From: Chryseosolibacter indicum | GTDB lineage: Bacteria; Bacteroidota; Bacteroidia; Cytophagales; Cyclobacteriaceae | NCBI RefSeq assembly: GCF_018598585.1 | Contig: NZ_JAHESD010000004.1 | Span: 1 to 64,000, forward strand | DNA length: 64,000 bases | Reading direction: 5' to 3' | In this document: in pieces, positions 53,557 through 62,080 of the stretch | How the letters are laid out: each line of letters opens with the position of its first letter | Numbering within the stretch: position 1 is the first letter of the stretch | Notes under the pieces: generated by a model | Databases searched by the model: none | What the model saw: only the letters and a program-made list of their open reading frames with translations | What the model was told of the DNA's origin: nothing | Program-made: the position numbers and the translations under genes

Positions 53557-53848
53557 CTTTCTTTGCACCACTTTATTCGGTTGAGGCCCAGGAAAACGAG
53601 TTATTAACGACAATATAAACTTTATTACTTAAAATGGAAAACGTTGTATGATTTTTCCAGCTTTAAATTTTATTACTAGCCCATTCATCCGGAGATACTT
53701 TAAGTAGATAGTGTAAATGTATGTTCTGTCTTGAATGCCCGCACTTTTGGAGTAGCATTATAGGTGTATGAATAGGGGAATAATAGCTGGTTATGTAAGA
53801 AAGCGATTGGCGATCTTGCATTATAAATAAACTAATTTTTTAAACCCC

Positions 53849-54457
53849 ATGAAAAAACAATTTTTATTTCTAGCTCTCTTAATGGTAGCTATTTCTTATG
53901 GTGCACAGGCCCAGCAGTATAAGAAATTTAAAGTAGGCCTTGGCCTTGGATACGCATCTGCAAGCGGTAGCGGAGCAAGTGGCGGCGTACTCCTATATTT
54001 AGAACCTGCGTATAGAGTAACAGATGCTATTCAGGTAGGTCTTCGTATTGAAACTGCTTTAGTTACTCGTGGCCTTTCTCAAGATTTAGAAGATGATGCT
54101 AGTCTTGACATTGCTGCTATCGGTTCTTATACCTTTAACGGACAATATTATTTAAAGAGCAGTGGTTTTAGACCCTTTGTAGGTTTAGGTTTTGGACTTT
54201 ACTCTTTAGCCGCAATTAAAGTTGAGGGTGACGGAGAGGCAGCTGCCGCAGAATCTAAATTCGGAGTTTATCCGCGTATCGGTTTTGACGCAGGCCATTT
54301 CCAGCTTTCGTTGGATTATAATCTTATCCCTAAAACTAAAGTTGATGGGCTTGCTTATGATGAAGTAGCTAACGAGTTTGTGCCTGAAAAATTTGAGTTT
54401 AAAAATAGTTACATAGGTGTGAGAATTGGTGTAGCTATAGGCGGAGGAAAGAAATAA
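53849..54457 (+). CDS. Small outer-membrane beta-barrel protein
   Basis: A 202-residue protein with a signal peptide (MKKQFLFLALLMVAISYGAQAQ). The mature part alternates short strands and turns in the OmpA/OmpW-like style: KFKVGLGLGYASASGSG, VLLYLEPAYRVTDAIQVGLRIETAL, FRPFVGLGFGLYSL, VYPRIGFDAGHFQLSLDYNLIP and SYIGVRIGVAIGGG. It likely forms an 8-strand barrel of the porin-family or OprF-like type common in this phylum. The role is unknown. It lies far downstream of the 11-bp repeats and ends at a perfect terminator. Confidence 0.85.
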   Translation: MKKQFLFLALLMVAISYGAQAQQYKKFKVGLGLGYASASGSGASGGVLLYLEPAYRVTDAIQVGLRIETALVTRGLSQDLEDDASLDIAAIGSYTFNGQYYLKSSGFRPFVGLGFGLYSLAAIKVEGDGEAAAAESKFGVYPRIGFDAGHFQLSLDYNLIPKTKVDGLAYDEVANEFVPEKFEFKNSYIGVRIGVAIGGGKK

Positions 54458-54472
54458 ACATTCTCTCCCTTT

Positions 54473-54515
54473 AAAAAGTAAAAGTTGTCCAATGGACAAC
54501 TTTTACTTTTTATAT
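54473..54515. terminator. Perfect 18-bp bidirectional terminator
   Basis: Bases 54473-54490 (AAAAAGTAAAAGTTGTCC) are the exact reverse complement of 54494-54511, with AAT between. Both directions end in a T-rich run. It separates the barrel gene from the convergent OstA-like gene. Confidence 0.9.
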
Positions 54516-54547
54516 CAATCGAACTGCTTGTAAACAGGAAGCACTAT

Positions 54548-56191
54548 TTATGCAGCTTTTTTCTTGGTGCCACCACTCTTAGGTGTTGAGGGCTTGGATG
54601 GAGATCTTTTTATTTCAGGTTTCTTTTCCTGTTCCTTCTTTTCTTTACTGATGCCCTTTACTACTTCATCCCTGGTTGGTTTATCATCTCCCTTCCATGC
54701 AAATCCTTTTAAAGTAAGCTGATCCTTCTGCAATTCGTGCGGCGGGATGAAGTCGGCTTCCGGCCTTACGTAAAAGCTTAAGTTGTTTACGCGACCCTCT
54801 TTAAACCTGATCATAATGTTACTGCATATGATTTTATTCATACCCATCATAATCTTGTTTTTATCATCAAGTGCAAAGTACAAACTCTCTCCGTTACCTT
54901 CAACGTACACCTGGCTTATCTTGCTCTGAGCAATGTTGGCAGTCATCTTCCGTCCCTTTATCTGATTAAAGTTCAATAGCGTATCAGTAGAGATTACGAA
55001 TGCATTTACTTTCAGGAAGATCTTGTTGATGGAGTTATTCTTGATAAGCATGCTGATGGAGTCAGCTGTTAGTTGATTTCCTTCTGCCCATAGTATAGGC
55101 TTGTTGTAAAAGAAAATCATAGAGTCTGCTGATCGGTACTCTAAAGAATCGGCTATTCCCTGAAGATCTTTTTTAAATATCCTTACATTATTGTAGGCTA
55201 ACAACTTTCGTTTCTTCGGATCGGGATTATCAATAGATACAAGGGTATCAGCCCGCATAAACAACGTATCATTGTCATCTGTTATTTTCGCCATGTAGGC
55301 GTTGTTATATACTTTGGTAATGCCAGCGTTCTTAAAGAAATCTGAAGCTTGTCCGTAAATGAGAAGGTTCTCTTTCTTATGTGTCATTACAACATCACCC
55401 CGTGCCTTACCCACATTTTGTACAGCATCAAGATCATAAGATTTACTTTTAATAGAATAGTCCTGTGATTCGCCAGTTCCTTGTTTTAAATCTGATACGC
55501 GTGTAACAGTGTTATATATACCACTTTCAAAAATAGAGTTAACGCTGTCTTTCCTGATTACTTTTGTTTTCGTAATGAAATAGATAATCTTCGTTCGCGA
55601 ATTATACCGTAAGCTGTCCGCATACATGGTATAATCAGGATTAACCACTTTTACGTCTTTCTTGAAGGTTGCTATGTTGTTGTTTACGTTGTAGTATCCC
55701 GTTCTACTGGTGAGTACGTTAGCACTATCTACCAATTTACCTCCGTTAAAATAGTAAGCCGTGTTGGTATTGCGCCTGTAATCGAGGTTATCAGTATATA
55801 AGGTTGCAGAATTGAGCTTCGTGAAAACAACATTGTTCCTCATTTTTGCCAACTTCTCGTCACCATCGTACTCGAGTTTTTTTCCTGTTATGGTAACAGA
55901 ATCGCCTTCAGTTACCCGCACCTGTCCATAAGCATCAAGTGAGTTTTGCTTTTTGAAAAAATGGGCTGAGTCACAATATATTGTTGTTTTGTTTTGCGTG
56001 AAAACAACATTACCAAGTAATCTCTCGTACCGTTCGCCCTTCATTCTTCCACCTTTCGCGAAATCTGCTTTCTGAAGTTTTACTTTTTTCTGCCCATAGC
56101 TGGCTGAACCTACTGCCATGAAAAGGAAAATGAGAATAAGGCTAAAAACACCAGTGGCCGTCTTTAAAAAAGAATCTCGATAATCAACCAT
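54548..56191 (-). CDS. OstA/LptA-like lipopolysaccharide-transport domain protein
   Basis: A 547-residue exported protein (signal segment TGVFSLILIFLFMAVGSASYGQ). The body is a series of OstA-type strands: NVVFTQNKTTIYCDSAHFFKKQNSLDAYGQVRVTEGDSVTITGKKLEYDG, NVVFTKLNSATLYTDNLDYRR, DVKVVNPDYTMYADSLRYN, and DVVMTHKKENLLIYGQASDF. These form the beta-jellyroll of LptA/LptC/LptD, which carries lipopolysaccharide across the periplasm. It lacks the LptD barrel. The last 60 residues are basic and Lys/Pro-rich (KKEQEKKPEIKRSPSKPSTPKSGGTKKKAA). It starts about 20 bases from the divergent tilS. Confidence 0.88.
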   Translation of the reverse strand: MVDYRDSFLKTATGVFSLILIFLFMAVGSASYGQKKVKLQKADFAKGGRMKGERYERLLGNVVFTQNKTTIYCDSAHFFKKQNSLDAYGQVRVTEGDSVTITGKKLEYDGDEKLAKMRNNVVFTKLNSATLYTDNLDYRRNTNTAYYFNGGKLVDSANVLTSRTGYYNVNNNIATFKKDVKVVNPDYTMYADSLRYNSRTKIIYFITKTKVIRKDSVNSIFESGIYNTVTRVSDLKQGTGESQDYSIKSKSYDLDAVQNVGKARGDVVMTHKKENLLIYGQASDFFKNAGITKVYNNAYMAKITDDNDTLFMRADTLVSIDNPDPKKRKLLAYNNVRIFKKDLQGIADSLEYRSADSMIFFYNKPILWAEGNQLTADSISMLIKNNSINKIFLKVNAFVISTDTLLNFNQIKGRKMTANIAQSKISQVYVEGNGESLYFALDDKNKIMMGMNKIICSNIMIRFKEGRVNNLSFYVRPEADFIPPHELQKDQLTLKGFAWKGDDKPTRDEVVKGISKEKKEQEKKPEIKRSPSKPSTPKSGGTKKKAA

Positions 56192-56200
56192 TATAAATTG

Positions 56201-56208
56201 TAAATTTG
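56201..56208 (+). promoter_or_regulatory. TAnnTTTG element overlapping the tilS start region
   Basis: TAAATTTG matches the -7 consensus and lies only a few bases before the proposed GTG start of tilS at 56212, which would give an mRNA with almost no leader. No -33 box was identified. Confidence 0.35.
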
Positions 56209-56211
56209 GGC

Positions 56212-57534
56212 GTGATACAGCAATTCTTAAACCATATTCAGCACCATAACCTTTGCAAAACTAGTGATAAAATACTTCTTGCGGTTAGTGGGGGCCTCGA
56301 TTCTATGGTTATGCTCCATCTCTTTCACCAACAAGGCTTCAATATTGCTGTAGCACACTGCAACTTTCAATTAAGGGGTGAAGAGTCGGCAGGCGACCAG
56401 GAGTTCGCATCACAAGTATGTTCTGCTCTTAACATCCCACTTTTTACAAAAGTTTTCGATACAGCAGCCATTGCTTCTGAAAAAAAGCAATCCATTCAGG
56501 TAGTAGCAAGAGAACTTCGGTATGCGTTCTTTCAGCAGGTTCTTAAAGAAAATAATTTCTTTGCTATAGCTACTGCACATCATTTAAACGATGTTCTTGA
56601 AACCGTACTTCTCAATATTACCAGGGGCACGGGTATTGACGGTCTTGCAGGTATCCCTGTAAAAACACAGAATATTATAAGGCCCATGCTCTTTGCTTCG
56701 AGAGATAATTTGAAAGCCTACGCTAAAAAAAATAATCTGTTATGGCGAGAAGATTCCAGTAACCAGAAAGATGATTACCAGAGAAACTTCATAAGACATC
56801 ATGTTGTACCACTACTGAAAAAAGTAAATCCTGCCCTTGAAGAAACGTTTAAAGACACCCATGAAAGAATTGTTTCGGCCCAGGCATTGGCTAAGAAGCA
56901 ATTGGAAAGTATTCAAAATGATATTTTCCTGAAATCTGGTAACAGGATAGCTATCGATAAAAGGAAACTCAGCGGGGTGGGAAGCTCGGAGGTAGTTTTA
57001 TGGGAGTTGTTGAAGGATTATGGATTCAACTACACGCAATGTAAAGATCTTGCTACCTGTGAGACTTCGGGGAAAAGGTTTTGGAGCGCTGATTACAGGA
57101 TAACAGTAGACAGGGATTCTTTTTTGCTTGATCGCCATGCCGATGCTGTAAAGGAAGAGATAATCGTAAACGCGCAAAGTACAAGCGTGTATAGAGCTGG
57201 TGACACCCTGGTGTTAAAACAAATAGATTTTGCCGATTTTACTTTGATTAAGAATGCTGCAATAGCCCAGCTTGATGCTGAGAAAGTAACCTTTCCTTTA
57301 GTTTGGAGACCCTGGAAACCAGGCGATGCATTGATTCCACTAGGTATGGAAAACAGTAAAAAGATCAGTGATCTATTAATAGATTCTAAGATTGCGCTTC
57401 CTGACAAAGAGAAAATAACAGTGATCGAATCAAGAGGGGAAATTGTTTGGGTTGTGGGAATGCGGATTCATGACAGGTTTAAAGTTACCGGGACCACCAA
57501 ACGTGTTCTGTTACTTAAAGTCGAAACTATATAA
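56212..57534 (+). CDS. tilS: tRNA(Ile)-lysidine synthetase
   Basis: A 440-residue enzyme that converts C34 of tRNA-Ile(CAU) to lysidine, needed to read AUA. The N-type ATP-pyrophosphatase loop SGGLDS (26-31), VAHCNFQLRGEES, IATAHHLNDVLETVLLNITRGTGIDGLAGI, WREDSSN and RNFIRHHVVPLL are all TilS features. The C-terminal TilS domain (VWRPWKPGDALIPLGM...KKISDLLID) is present. The start is GTG 56212 or TTG 56206; neither is ATG, and no ATG is available before the P-loop. Divergent from the OstA-like gene with about 20 bases between, so the promoters overlap the starts. Confidence 0.95.
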   Translation: MIQQFLNHIQHHNLCKTSDKILLAVSGGLDSMVMLHLFHQQGFNIAVAHCNFQLRGEESAGDQEFASQVCSALNIPLFTKVFDTAAIASEKKQSIQVVARELRYAFFQQVLKENNFFAIATAHHLNDVLETVLLNITRGTGIDGLAGIPVKTQNIIRPMLFASRDNLKAYAKKNNLLWREDSSNQKDDYQRNFIRHHVVPLLKKVNPALEETFKDTHERIVSAQALAKKQLESIQNDIFLKSGNRIAIDKRKLSGVGSSEVVLWELLKDYGFNYTQCKDLATCETSGKRFWSADYRITVDRDSFLLDRHADAVKEEIIVNAQSTSVYRAGDTLVLKQIDFADFTLIKNAAIAQLDAEKVTFPLVWRPWKPGDALIPLGMENSKKISDLLIDSKIALPDKEKITVIESRGEIVWVVGMRIHDRFKVTGTTKRVLLLKVETI

Positions 57535-57644
57535 CTACTAACGATTTTTTTTTCAAAATCCGTTGATATTGATAAATTCACGCCCGGTTTTAAAATAAAC
57601 CATCTCCAATTCTTCGATTTTATTAACAAAAATCCAGTAAACCT

Positions 57645-58574
57645 ATGAAAGTAACTGTAGTTGGTGCCGGTAACGTAGGAGCGACCTGTGCCGATGTTTT
57701 AGCTTACCGCGAGATCGCCAATGAAATTGTCTTACTTGATATCAAAGAAGGACTTGCTGAAGGTAAGTCATTAGATATCTGGCAGAAAGCTCCGATAGAT
57801 TTGTATGACAGCCGTACTATTGGTGCGACTAACGATTATGCAAGAACTGCCAACTCTGATGTAATTGTGATCACTTCAGGCTTGCCTCGTAAGCCAGGTA
57901 TGAGCCGTGATGATCTTATCGGAACAAATGCTGGTATTGTTAAGTCAGTAACAGAAAATATCGTTAAATATTCTCCTGAATCCATAATCATTGTGGTGTC
58001 GAATCCTTTGGATGTTATGACTTATCAGGCTCATATCACATCTAAATTCCCTCGTACCAGAATTATGGGTATGGCTGGAATTCTGGATACGGCACGCTAC
58101 AGAGCGTTTCTTGCTGAGGCATTGAATGTTTCTCCTAAAGATATTCAGGCAATGTTGCTTGGTGGCCACGGAGATACAATGGTGCCGCTTCCTCGTTATA
58201 CTACAGTTTCTGGTATTCCGGTTACGGAACTTATCGATAAAGATAAACTTCACGCGATCCTTGAACGTACTAAAGTCGGTGGAGGTGAACTTGTAAAACT
58301 AATGGGAACATCAGCATGGTATGCGCCAGGTTCTGCCGCTGCACAAATGGTGGAATCGATTGTAAGAGATCAGAGAAGAATTTTTCCAGTTTGTGTGAAG
58401 CTAGAAGGTGAATATGGAATAAAAGATTGCTATCTTGGCGTGCCCGTTGTACTAGGTAAGAACGGTATCGAAAGAATCATTGAATTAGACCTTACACAGG
58501 AAGAGAAGGCATTGCTGGAAGCAAGCCGCAAGGCAGTACGCGAGGTGATGGACGTACTTGAAAGATTAGGATAA
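57645..58574 (+). CDS. mdh: Malate dehydrogenase, NAD-dependent
   Basis: A 309-residue TCA-cycle enzyme interconverting malate and oxaloacetate. It is of the LDH-like type: NAD loop GAGNVGA (7-13), Asp32 in LLDIKEG (NAD preference), substrate arginines Arg82 and Arg88 in PRKPGMSRDD, Asp148 and Arg151, and the catalytic His175 in GGHGDTM. Arg82, rather than Gln, marks malate over lactate use. The length is normal. It lies 110 bases after tilS with a T-rich leader and ends at a strong hairpin, so it is likely a single-gene unit. Confidence 0.97.
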   Translation: MKVTVVGAGNVGATCADVLAYREIANEIVLLDIKEGLAEGKSLDIWQKAPIDLYDSRTIGATNDYARTANSDVIVITSGLPRKPGMSRDDLIGTNAGIVKSVTENIVKYSPESIIIVVSNPLDVMTYQAHITSKFPRTRIMGMAGILDTARYRAFLAEALNVSPKDIQAMLLGGHGDTMVPLPRYTTVSGIPVTELIDKDKLHAILERTKVGGGELVKLMGTSAWYAPGSAAAQMVESIVRDQRRIFPVCVKLEGEYGIKDCYLGVPVVLGKNGIERIIELDLTQEEKALLEASRKAVREVMDVLERLG

Positions 58575-58599
58575 GTTTTAGTTAGTTCTATAAGTTGTC

Positions 58600-58634
58600 A
58601 ACATGCCAGGCCGCCTCCTGGCATGTTCTATTTT
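58600..58634. terminator. Hairpin terminator between mdh and the AraC gene
   Basis: AACATGCCAGG (58600-58610) pairs perfectly with CCTGGCATGTT (58617-58627), followed by CTATTTT. The genes on both sides converge here, so it can serve both. Confidence 0.85.
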
Positions 58635-58640
58635 AAGCGA

Positions 58641-59414
58641 TTACCAAAAAGAAGGAGAAGCCAGGAAAGCTCGAGGCGATTGACCTGTAAATGATTTGAA
58701 GTCTTTATTAAAATGCGATTGATCAAAATATCCGGAATCGAGTGCCAGATCAGTAAATTTATGGTTGTGCTTCAAAAGCTGAAGAACATGTTTCATTCTT
58801 ATGATGTATGAAAACTGTTTTGGTGATGCCCCTACAACACGTCTGAACCTTTTCTCAAATGCATCATTGCTGATACAAAGTGCGTCTGCAAGCTCTTTTA
58901 TTCGTATAACCCCTTTCGAAGCATGGATTTTATCAAGTGCAGCAAAAATCAACTTATCAGGATTGTAGCCCTGTAACGTTGAGAGCAGGAAAGTTTCTAT
59001 CAATTTAACTCTTTCCATGTTGTTCTTTGCTTCGGACAGTTCTTCTTCCAGTTGCGCGAGTATGCTGCGATTAAGAAAGTTGTCAAGAGAATAGGTTTGC
59101 TGAAACAACTCGTGAAGTGGCTCTTTAAAGAATGCAGCAGCACCTGCCTCTTTAAATACAACTAACAAGTTAGCAGCTCCTCCTGTATACTTAATATGAC
59201 GATCTGTTTTACGAATTCCTGAGATTGTTATAGAAGGAAGTTCATTCTGAATGTTATTGTTTATGTAGTTTACTTTACCACGATATCTAAAAGCTATTAC
59301 CAGGGCAGAATCGGGCAACACGTGGTTAGTTCTATCTTCGACGCAATCAATTATCGTATAACTCTTAACGAACTTTCTTAATTTTGGGGTCGGTATGTAA
59401 GTCTCGAGATTCAA
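58641..59414 (-). CDS. AraC-family transcriptional regulator
   Basis: A 257-residue regulator. The N-terminal 150 residues (YIPTPKLRKFVKSYTIIDC, LPDSALVIAFRYRGKV, NLLVVFKEAGAAAFF) match the DUF6597-type sensing region. The C-terminal double helix-turn-helix is clear: IRIKELADALCISNDAFEKRFRRVVGASPKQFSYIIRMKHVLQLL, and the second reading helix region FTDLALDSGYFDQSHFNKDFKSFTGQSPRAFL. It is the last gene of a four-gene minus-strand operon, 12 bases after the DUF2071 gene, so it probably feeds back on this set. Ligand unknown. Confidence 0.92.
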   Translation of the reverse strand: MNLETYIPTPKLRKFVKSYTIIDCVEDRTNHVLPDSALVIAFRYRGKVNYINNNIQNELPSITISGIRKTDRHIKYTGGAANLLVVFKEAGAAAFFKEPLHELFQQTYSLDNFLNRSILAQLEEELSEAKNNMERVKLIETFLLSTLQGYNPDKLIFAALDKIHASKGVIRIKELADALCISNDAFEKRFRRVVGASPKQFSYIIRMKHVLQLLKHNHKFTDLALDSGYFDQSHFNKDFKSFTGQSPRAFLASPSFW

Positions 59415-59426
59415 GGTATAACTTAG

Positions 59427-60176
59427 CTATAGAATTGTTCCTCCTCTTACAACAATAGAAGATCCCTCGGCTAAAAATACCGATTTAGGTGTTTCTGTTG
59501 TTAAAAAGTTAAAACTACTTCCATATATGTCTGCAAAATTTACTTCCAACGAATAACTGTTTACTTTATAAACTTTCCAACGCGGGTGCTCTACTTCATA
59601 TTCCGATGTTTTACTTTTGTTTATATACGTGTATCCCCAAAAATGTTCTGTTATAAATTCTTCCTCACTTCCATTTTCTATATCCCAGGGCTGGTTTGTA
59701 GCTTGTACTTTCAATACATTCCAATGGTTCTTTTTCCATCTATACTCAACGCTTAGATTTTCATTTTTTGTCAGCCATTCGTGCGCCATTTTCATGGTCT
59801 CGTAGTTTTCTTTATAAATGGTATTTGCTACTACCGTAATTGCGGTTTTTGGAACAATTTCTTTAATGAAGACCACGCCGCGCTTCCATTCATTATTATA
59901 CTTGTGTTTTACGTAGAACCGCAAATTCACCTCTTCAAAGTTTACGTGAAAAGGAATTTTTATTCCTTTAACTTTTGTATTAAGAAACATAAAACCGACA
60001 AGACTTATATAACACGTATTATTCCAAGTGTCTAATTCTGTTTTATGAGGTAGATATTGTAAAAGAAAACTCTTATCAATAGCGTAGTTAACAATGGCAA
60101 GTTTTCTCCATTCTGCTTCAAGGAAAGTTGTTTTCACGTTTATTATATCTTTTAAATTACCATATAACGATAACAT
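59427..60176 (-). CDS. DUF2071 (YqjF-like) protein
   Basis: A 249-residue soluble protein. The pattern FLEAEWRKLAIVNYAIDKSFLLQYLPHKTELDTWNNTCYISLVGFMFLNTKVKGIKIPFHVNFEEVNLRFYVKH is the core of the DUF2071 family (acetoacetate-decarboxylase-like fold; YqjF in Bacillus subtilis), with no catalytic residue claimed. Family role is unknown. It sits between the sigma-factor gene (21 bases) and the AraC gene (12 bases), so it is cotranscribed with them and perhaps is a target or effector of that circuit. Confidence 0.85.
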   Translation of the reverse strand: MLSLYGNLKDIINVKTTFLEAEWRKLAIVNYAIDKSFLLQYLPHKTELDTWNNTCYISLVGFMFLNTKVKGIKIPFHVNFEEVNLRFYVKHKYNNEWKRGVVFIKEIVPKTAITVVANTIYKENYETMKMAHEWLTKNENLSVEYRWKKNHWNVLKVQATNQPWDIENGSEEEFITEHFWGYTYINKSKTSEYEVEHPRWKVYKVNSYSLEVNFADIYGSSFNFLTTETPKSVFLAEGSSIVVRGGTIL

Positions 60177-60197
60177 CCTTGCACTGGTTTTACTAAC

Positions 60198-61415
60198 TTA
60201 TTGCACATTAAGCTTTCTTGAAATAGTTTGCTTATCTGTATTTGTTCTGGCCAGGGCCAAAGCTTTTTCAAAATTTTCCTTTGCTTTTATGGTATTGACA
60301 TTCCTGTAAAGTTCTCCTAACAGGGTATAGTAAAAATGATTATTTGTTAAGGTAAGCTTCTCCGCTTCAGCTATTGCATTCGCTTCGCCCTTAACTTTAG
60401 ATAATGCATAAATTCTGTTAAGAGCAGCTAATGTTGAGTACTCCAATTCTAGCAGATGATCATAAAGTTTTAGAATATTACTCCATTTCTCGGTGCTGTT
60501 GGCTTTTATTGTATGCCAATAAGCGATAGCAGCTTCAAGGTGGTACTTCGAAATACGCGTGCCTGTTGAGGCGCGGTTTAGATAATATGTACCCTTGGCT
60601 ATCAGCTCGTGGTTCCATAAGGTTTCATCCTGGTCGTGGTATAAAATAAATTCCCCCGCTTGTTTCCGTCGTGCTGCAAAGCGTGAAGATTGGAAGCTCA
60701 TTAGCGCAAATAGTGCATTTACTGCAGGAAGATCTGTTCTCTCGTTTTCAAGAAGCTGATAGGTTAAACGCATTGCTTCAGCACACAAATCTTCCCGTAA
60801 GACATCATCCTGGCTTTCGGAATAGTAACCTTCATTATACAATAGGTATAGCGTGGTAAGTACTGTATCAAGTCTTTTGTCAACCTCCGATTCAGGTGGA
60901 AATGCGATATCAACTTTTTCCAGGCGAAGCTTTTCTTTTGCCCTGAATAATCGTTTATTGATAGTTTCTTTATTTGTAAAAAAGGCCGTTGCAATCTCTT
61001 CTATACCGAAACCACATAAAATTCGTAGAGCAAGGCTTACCTGCGCTTTAGTTGAAATTGATGGATGACAAATTGCAAATAACATTTGCAATTGACTATC
61101 CATGATATTTTTATCCGAAAGGTCGATTTCCAGCTTTGCATTTAATTCTCTTATCTCGTCAGCTACTTTCTTTGTAAAGATCTTGTTTCGTACCATGTAA
61201 TTCCTGGCTTTATTTTTCGCTACGGTATAAAGCCATGCTGTAGGATTTTCCGGAATGCCTTTATAACTCCATGTTTCAAGTGCCTGTAGGAAAGTTTCAC
61301 TTGTAATGTCTTCTGCAACTTCAATACGTTCTATGCCCAAAAACTCGCAAAGCACAGAGGCAATTTTTCGGAATTCGGTTCTGAAAAGGTGTGGTATTAA
61401 CTCTTGTTGTTGCAT
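60198..61415 (-). CDS. ECF42-like sigma factor with C-terminal helical extension
   Basis: A 405-residue alternative sigma factor. Region 2 reads DITSETFLQALETWSYKGIPENPTAWLYTVAKNKARNYM and region 4 SLALRILCGFGIEEIATAFFTNKETINKRLFRAKEKL. A long C-terminal extension of about 200 residues (DUF6596-like, then TPR-like helices such as YFNRASTGTRISKYHLEAAIAYWHTIK) follows. Together with an upstream YCII gene this is the known layout of group ECF42 sigma factors, in which the extension, not a classical anti-sigma factor, controls activity. ATG 61415 is chosen over TTG 61430. It lies 57 bases after the YCII gene. Confidence 0.92.
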   Translation of the reverse strand: MQQQELIPHLFRTEFRKIASVLCEFLGIERIEVAEDITSETFLQALETWSYKGIPENPTAWLYTVAKNKARNYMVRNKIFTKKVADEIRELNAKLEIDLSDKNIMDSQLQMLFAICHPSISTKAQVSLALRILCGFGIEEIATAFFTNKETINKRLFRAKEKLRLEKVDIAFPPESEVDKRLDTVLTTLYLLYNEGYYSESQDDVLREDLCAEAMRLTYQLLENERTDLPAVNALFALMSFQSSRFAARRKQAGEFILYHDQDETLWNHELIAKGTYYLNRASTGTRISKYHLEAAIAYWHTIKANSTEKWSNILKLYDHLLELEYSTLAALNRIYALSKVKGEANAIAEAEKLTLTNNHFYYTLLGELYRNVNTIKAKENFEKALALARTNTDKQTISRKLNVQ

Positions 61416-61472
61416 AAGAAAGAGAATCAATAGAACCTCTACGTTTTACATAGGTCTATAATGTGCTATGTA

Positions 61473-61826
61473 TTAATGAACGCCATCTCCATTAGCAATC
61501 TTACGAACTTCCATGGAGTTACCTTCGCCCAGTAATACAGGGCATCCCTTCGCAAATTCAACGGCTTCATCTACAGAGGTTGCCTTTACGATAACATATC
61601 CGCCTATAGTCTCTTTAATGTCTCCAAAGGGGCCGTTTGTGACAAGTTTATTAGACTTTACAACCCTGGCATCATCGAAAAGTAAGCCGGTACCCGAGAC
61701 AAACTTATTCTGTTTACGTATGCTTTCAATCCATTCCATGGTTTGTTTCATCCAAATTTGCATTTGCTCAGGAGAAGCTACTTTTGAGCCGTCTTCATGC
61801 CTCATGATTAATACGAATTCTTGCAT
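61473..61826 (-). CDS. YCII (DGPF) family protein paired with the sigma factor
   Basis: A 117-residue protein of the YCII-related (DGPF) fold, a small ferredoxin-like barrel with proposed but unproved enzyme activity. Landmarks are FVLIMRHEDGSKVASPEQMQIWMKQTMEWIESIRKQNK and, at the family motif, VTNGPFGDIKETIGGYVIVKA; here the DGPF Asp is replaced by Asn. Partners of ECF42 sigma factors are of this family. It leads the operon; TAAATTTA at 61834-61841 with TTG 21 bases upstream is a possible promoter. Confidence 0.9.
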   Translation of the reverse strand: MQEFVLIMRHEDGSKVASPEQMQIWMKQTMEWIESIRKQNKFVSGTGLLFDDARVVKSNKLVTNGPFGDIKETIGGYVIVKATSVDEAVEFAKGCPVLLGEGNSMEVRKIANGDGVH

Positions 61827-62080
61827 ATTACCTTAAATTTAGTTGTGAATTTATGATTTATACAATGACAATTGAGATTTGAAAAATTGGACGACTTATC
61901 CTAAAAAAAATATTGATCGGTAAAAGAATTTCGCAGGCTCTTCCTGGTACAGAAGGCTTCGTAAGTTGACAATGCTTTAAAACTGTTTTTATTGTCGTTT
62001 TATCTTACATATTCGTGGTTACAATCAACCAATCGATATTATTTCGGTAAATCACTTATCTTTATAATACCTGAAGGCGT

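Larger units (their letters stand above)
53284..53848. other. Long intergenic region between bamD and the barrel gene
   Basis: About 565 bases, divergent. It holds a 33-base hairpin (53345-53377), a block of 11-bp-phased repeats (53491-53556) followed by TTTCTTTGCACC at 53559-53570 (close to a TAnnTTTG promoter with its usual CACC), and then about 250 AT-rich bases without a credible gene. If transcription starts near 53573, the barrel gene has a leader of about 275 bases, or a small RNA is made. Confidence 0.55.

Noticed and set aside
57945-58253. 102-residue minus frame inside mdh
   Set aside because: His/Arg/Asn-rich shadow of the mdh coding strand.
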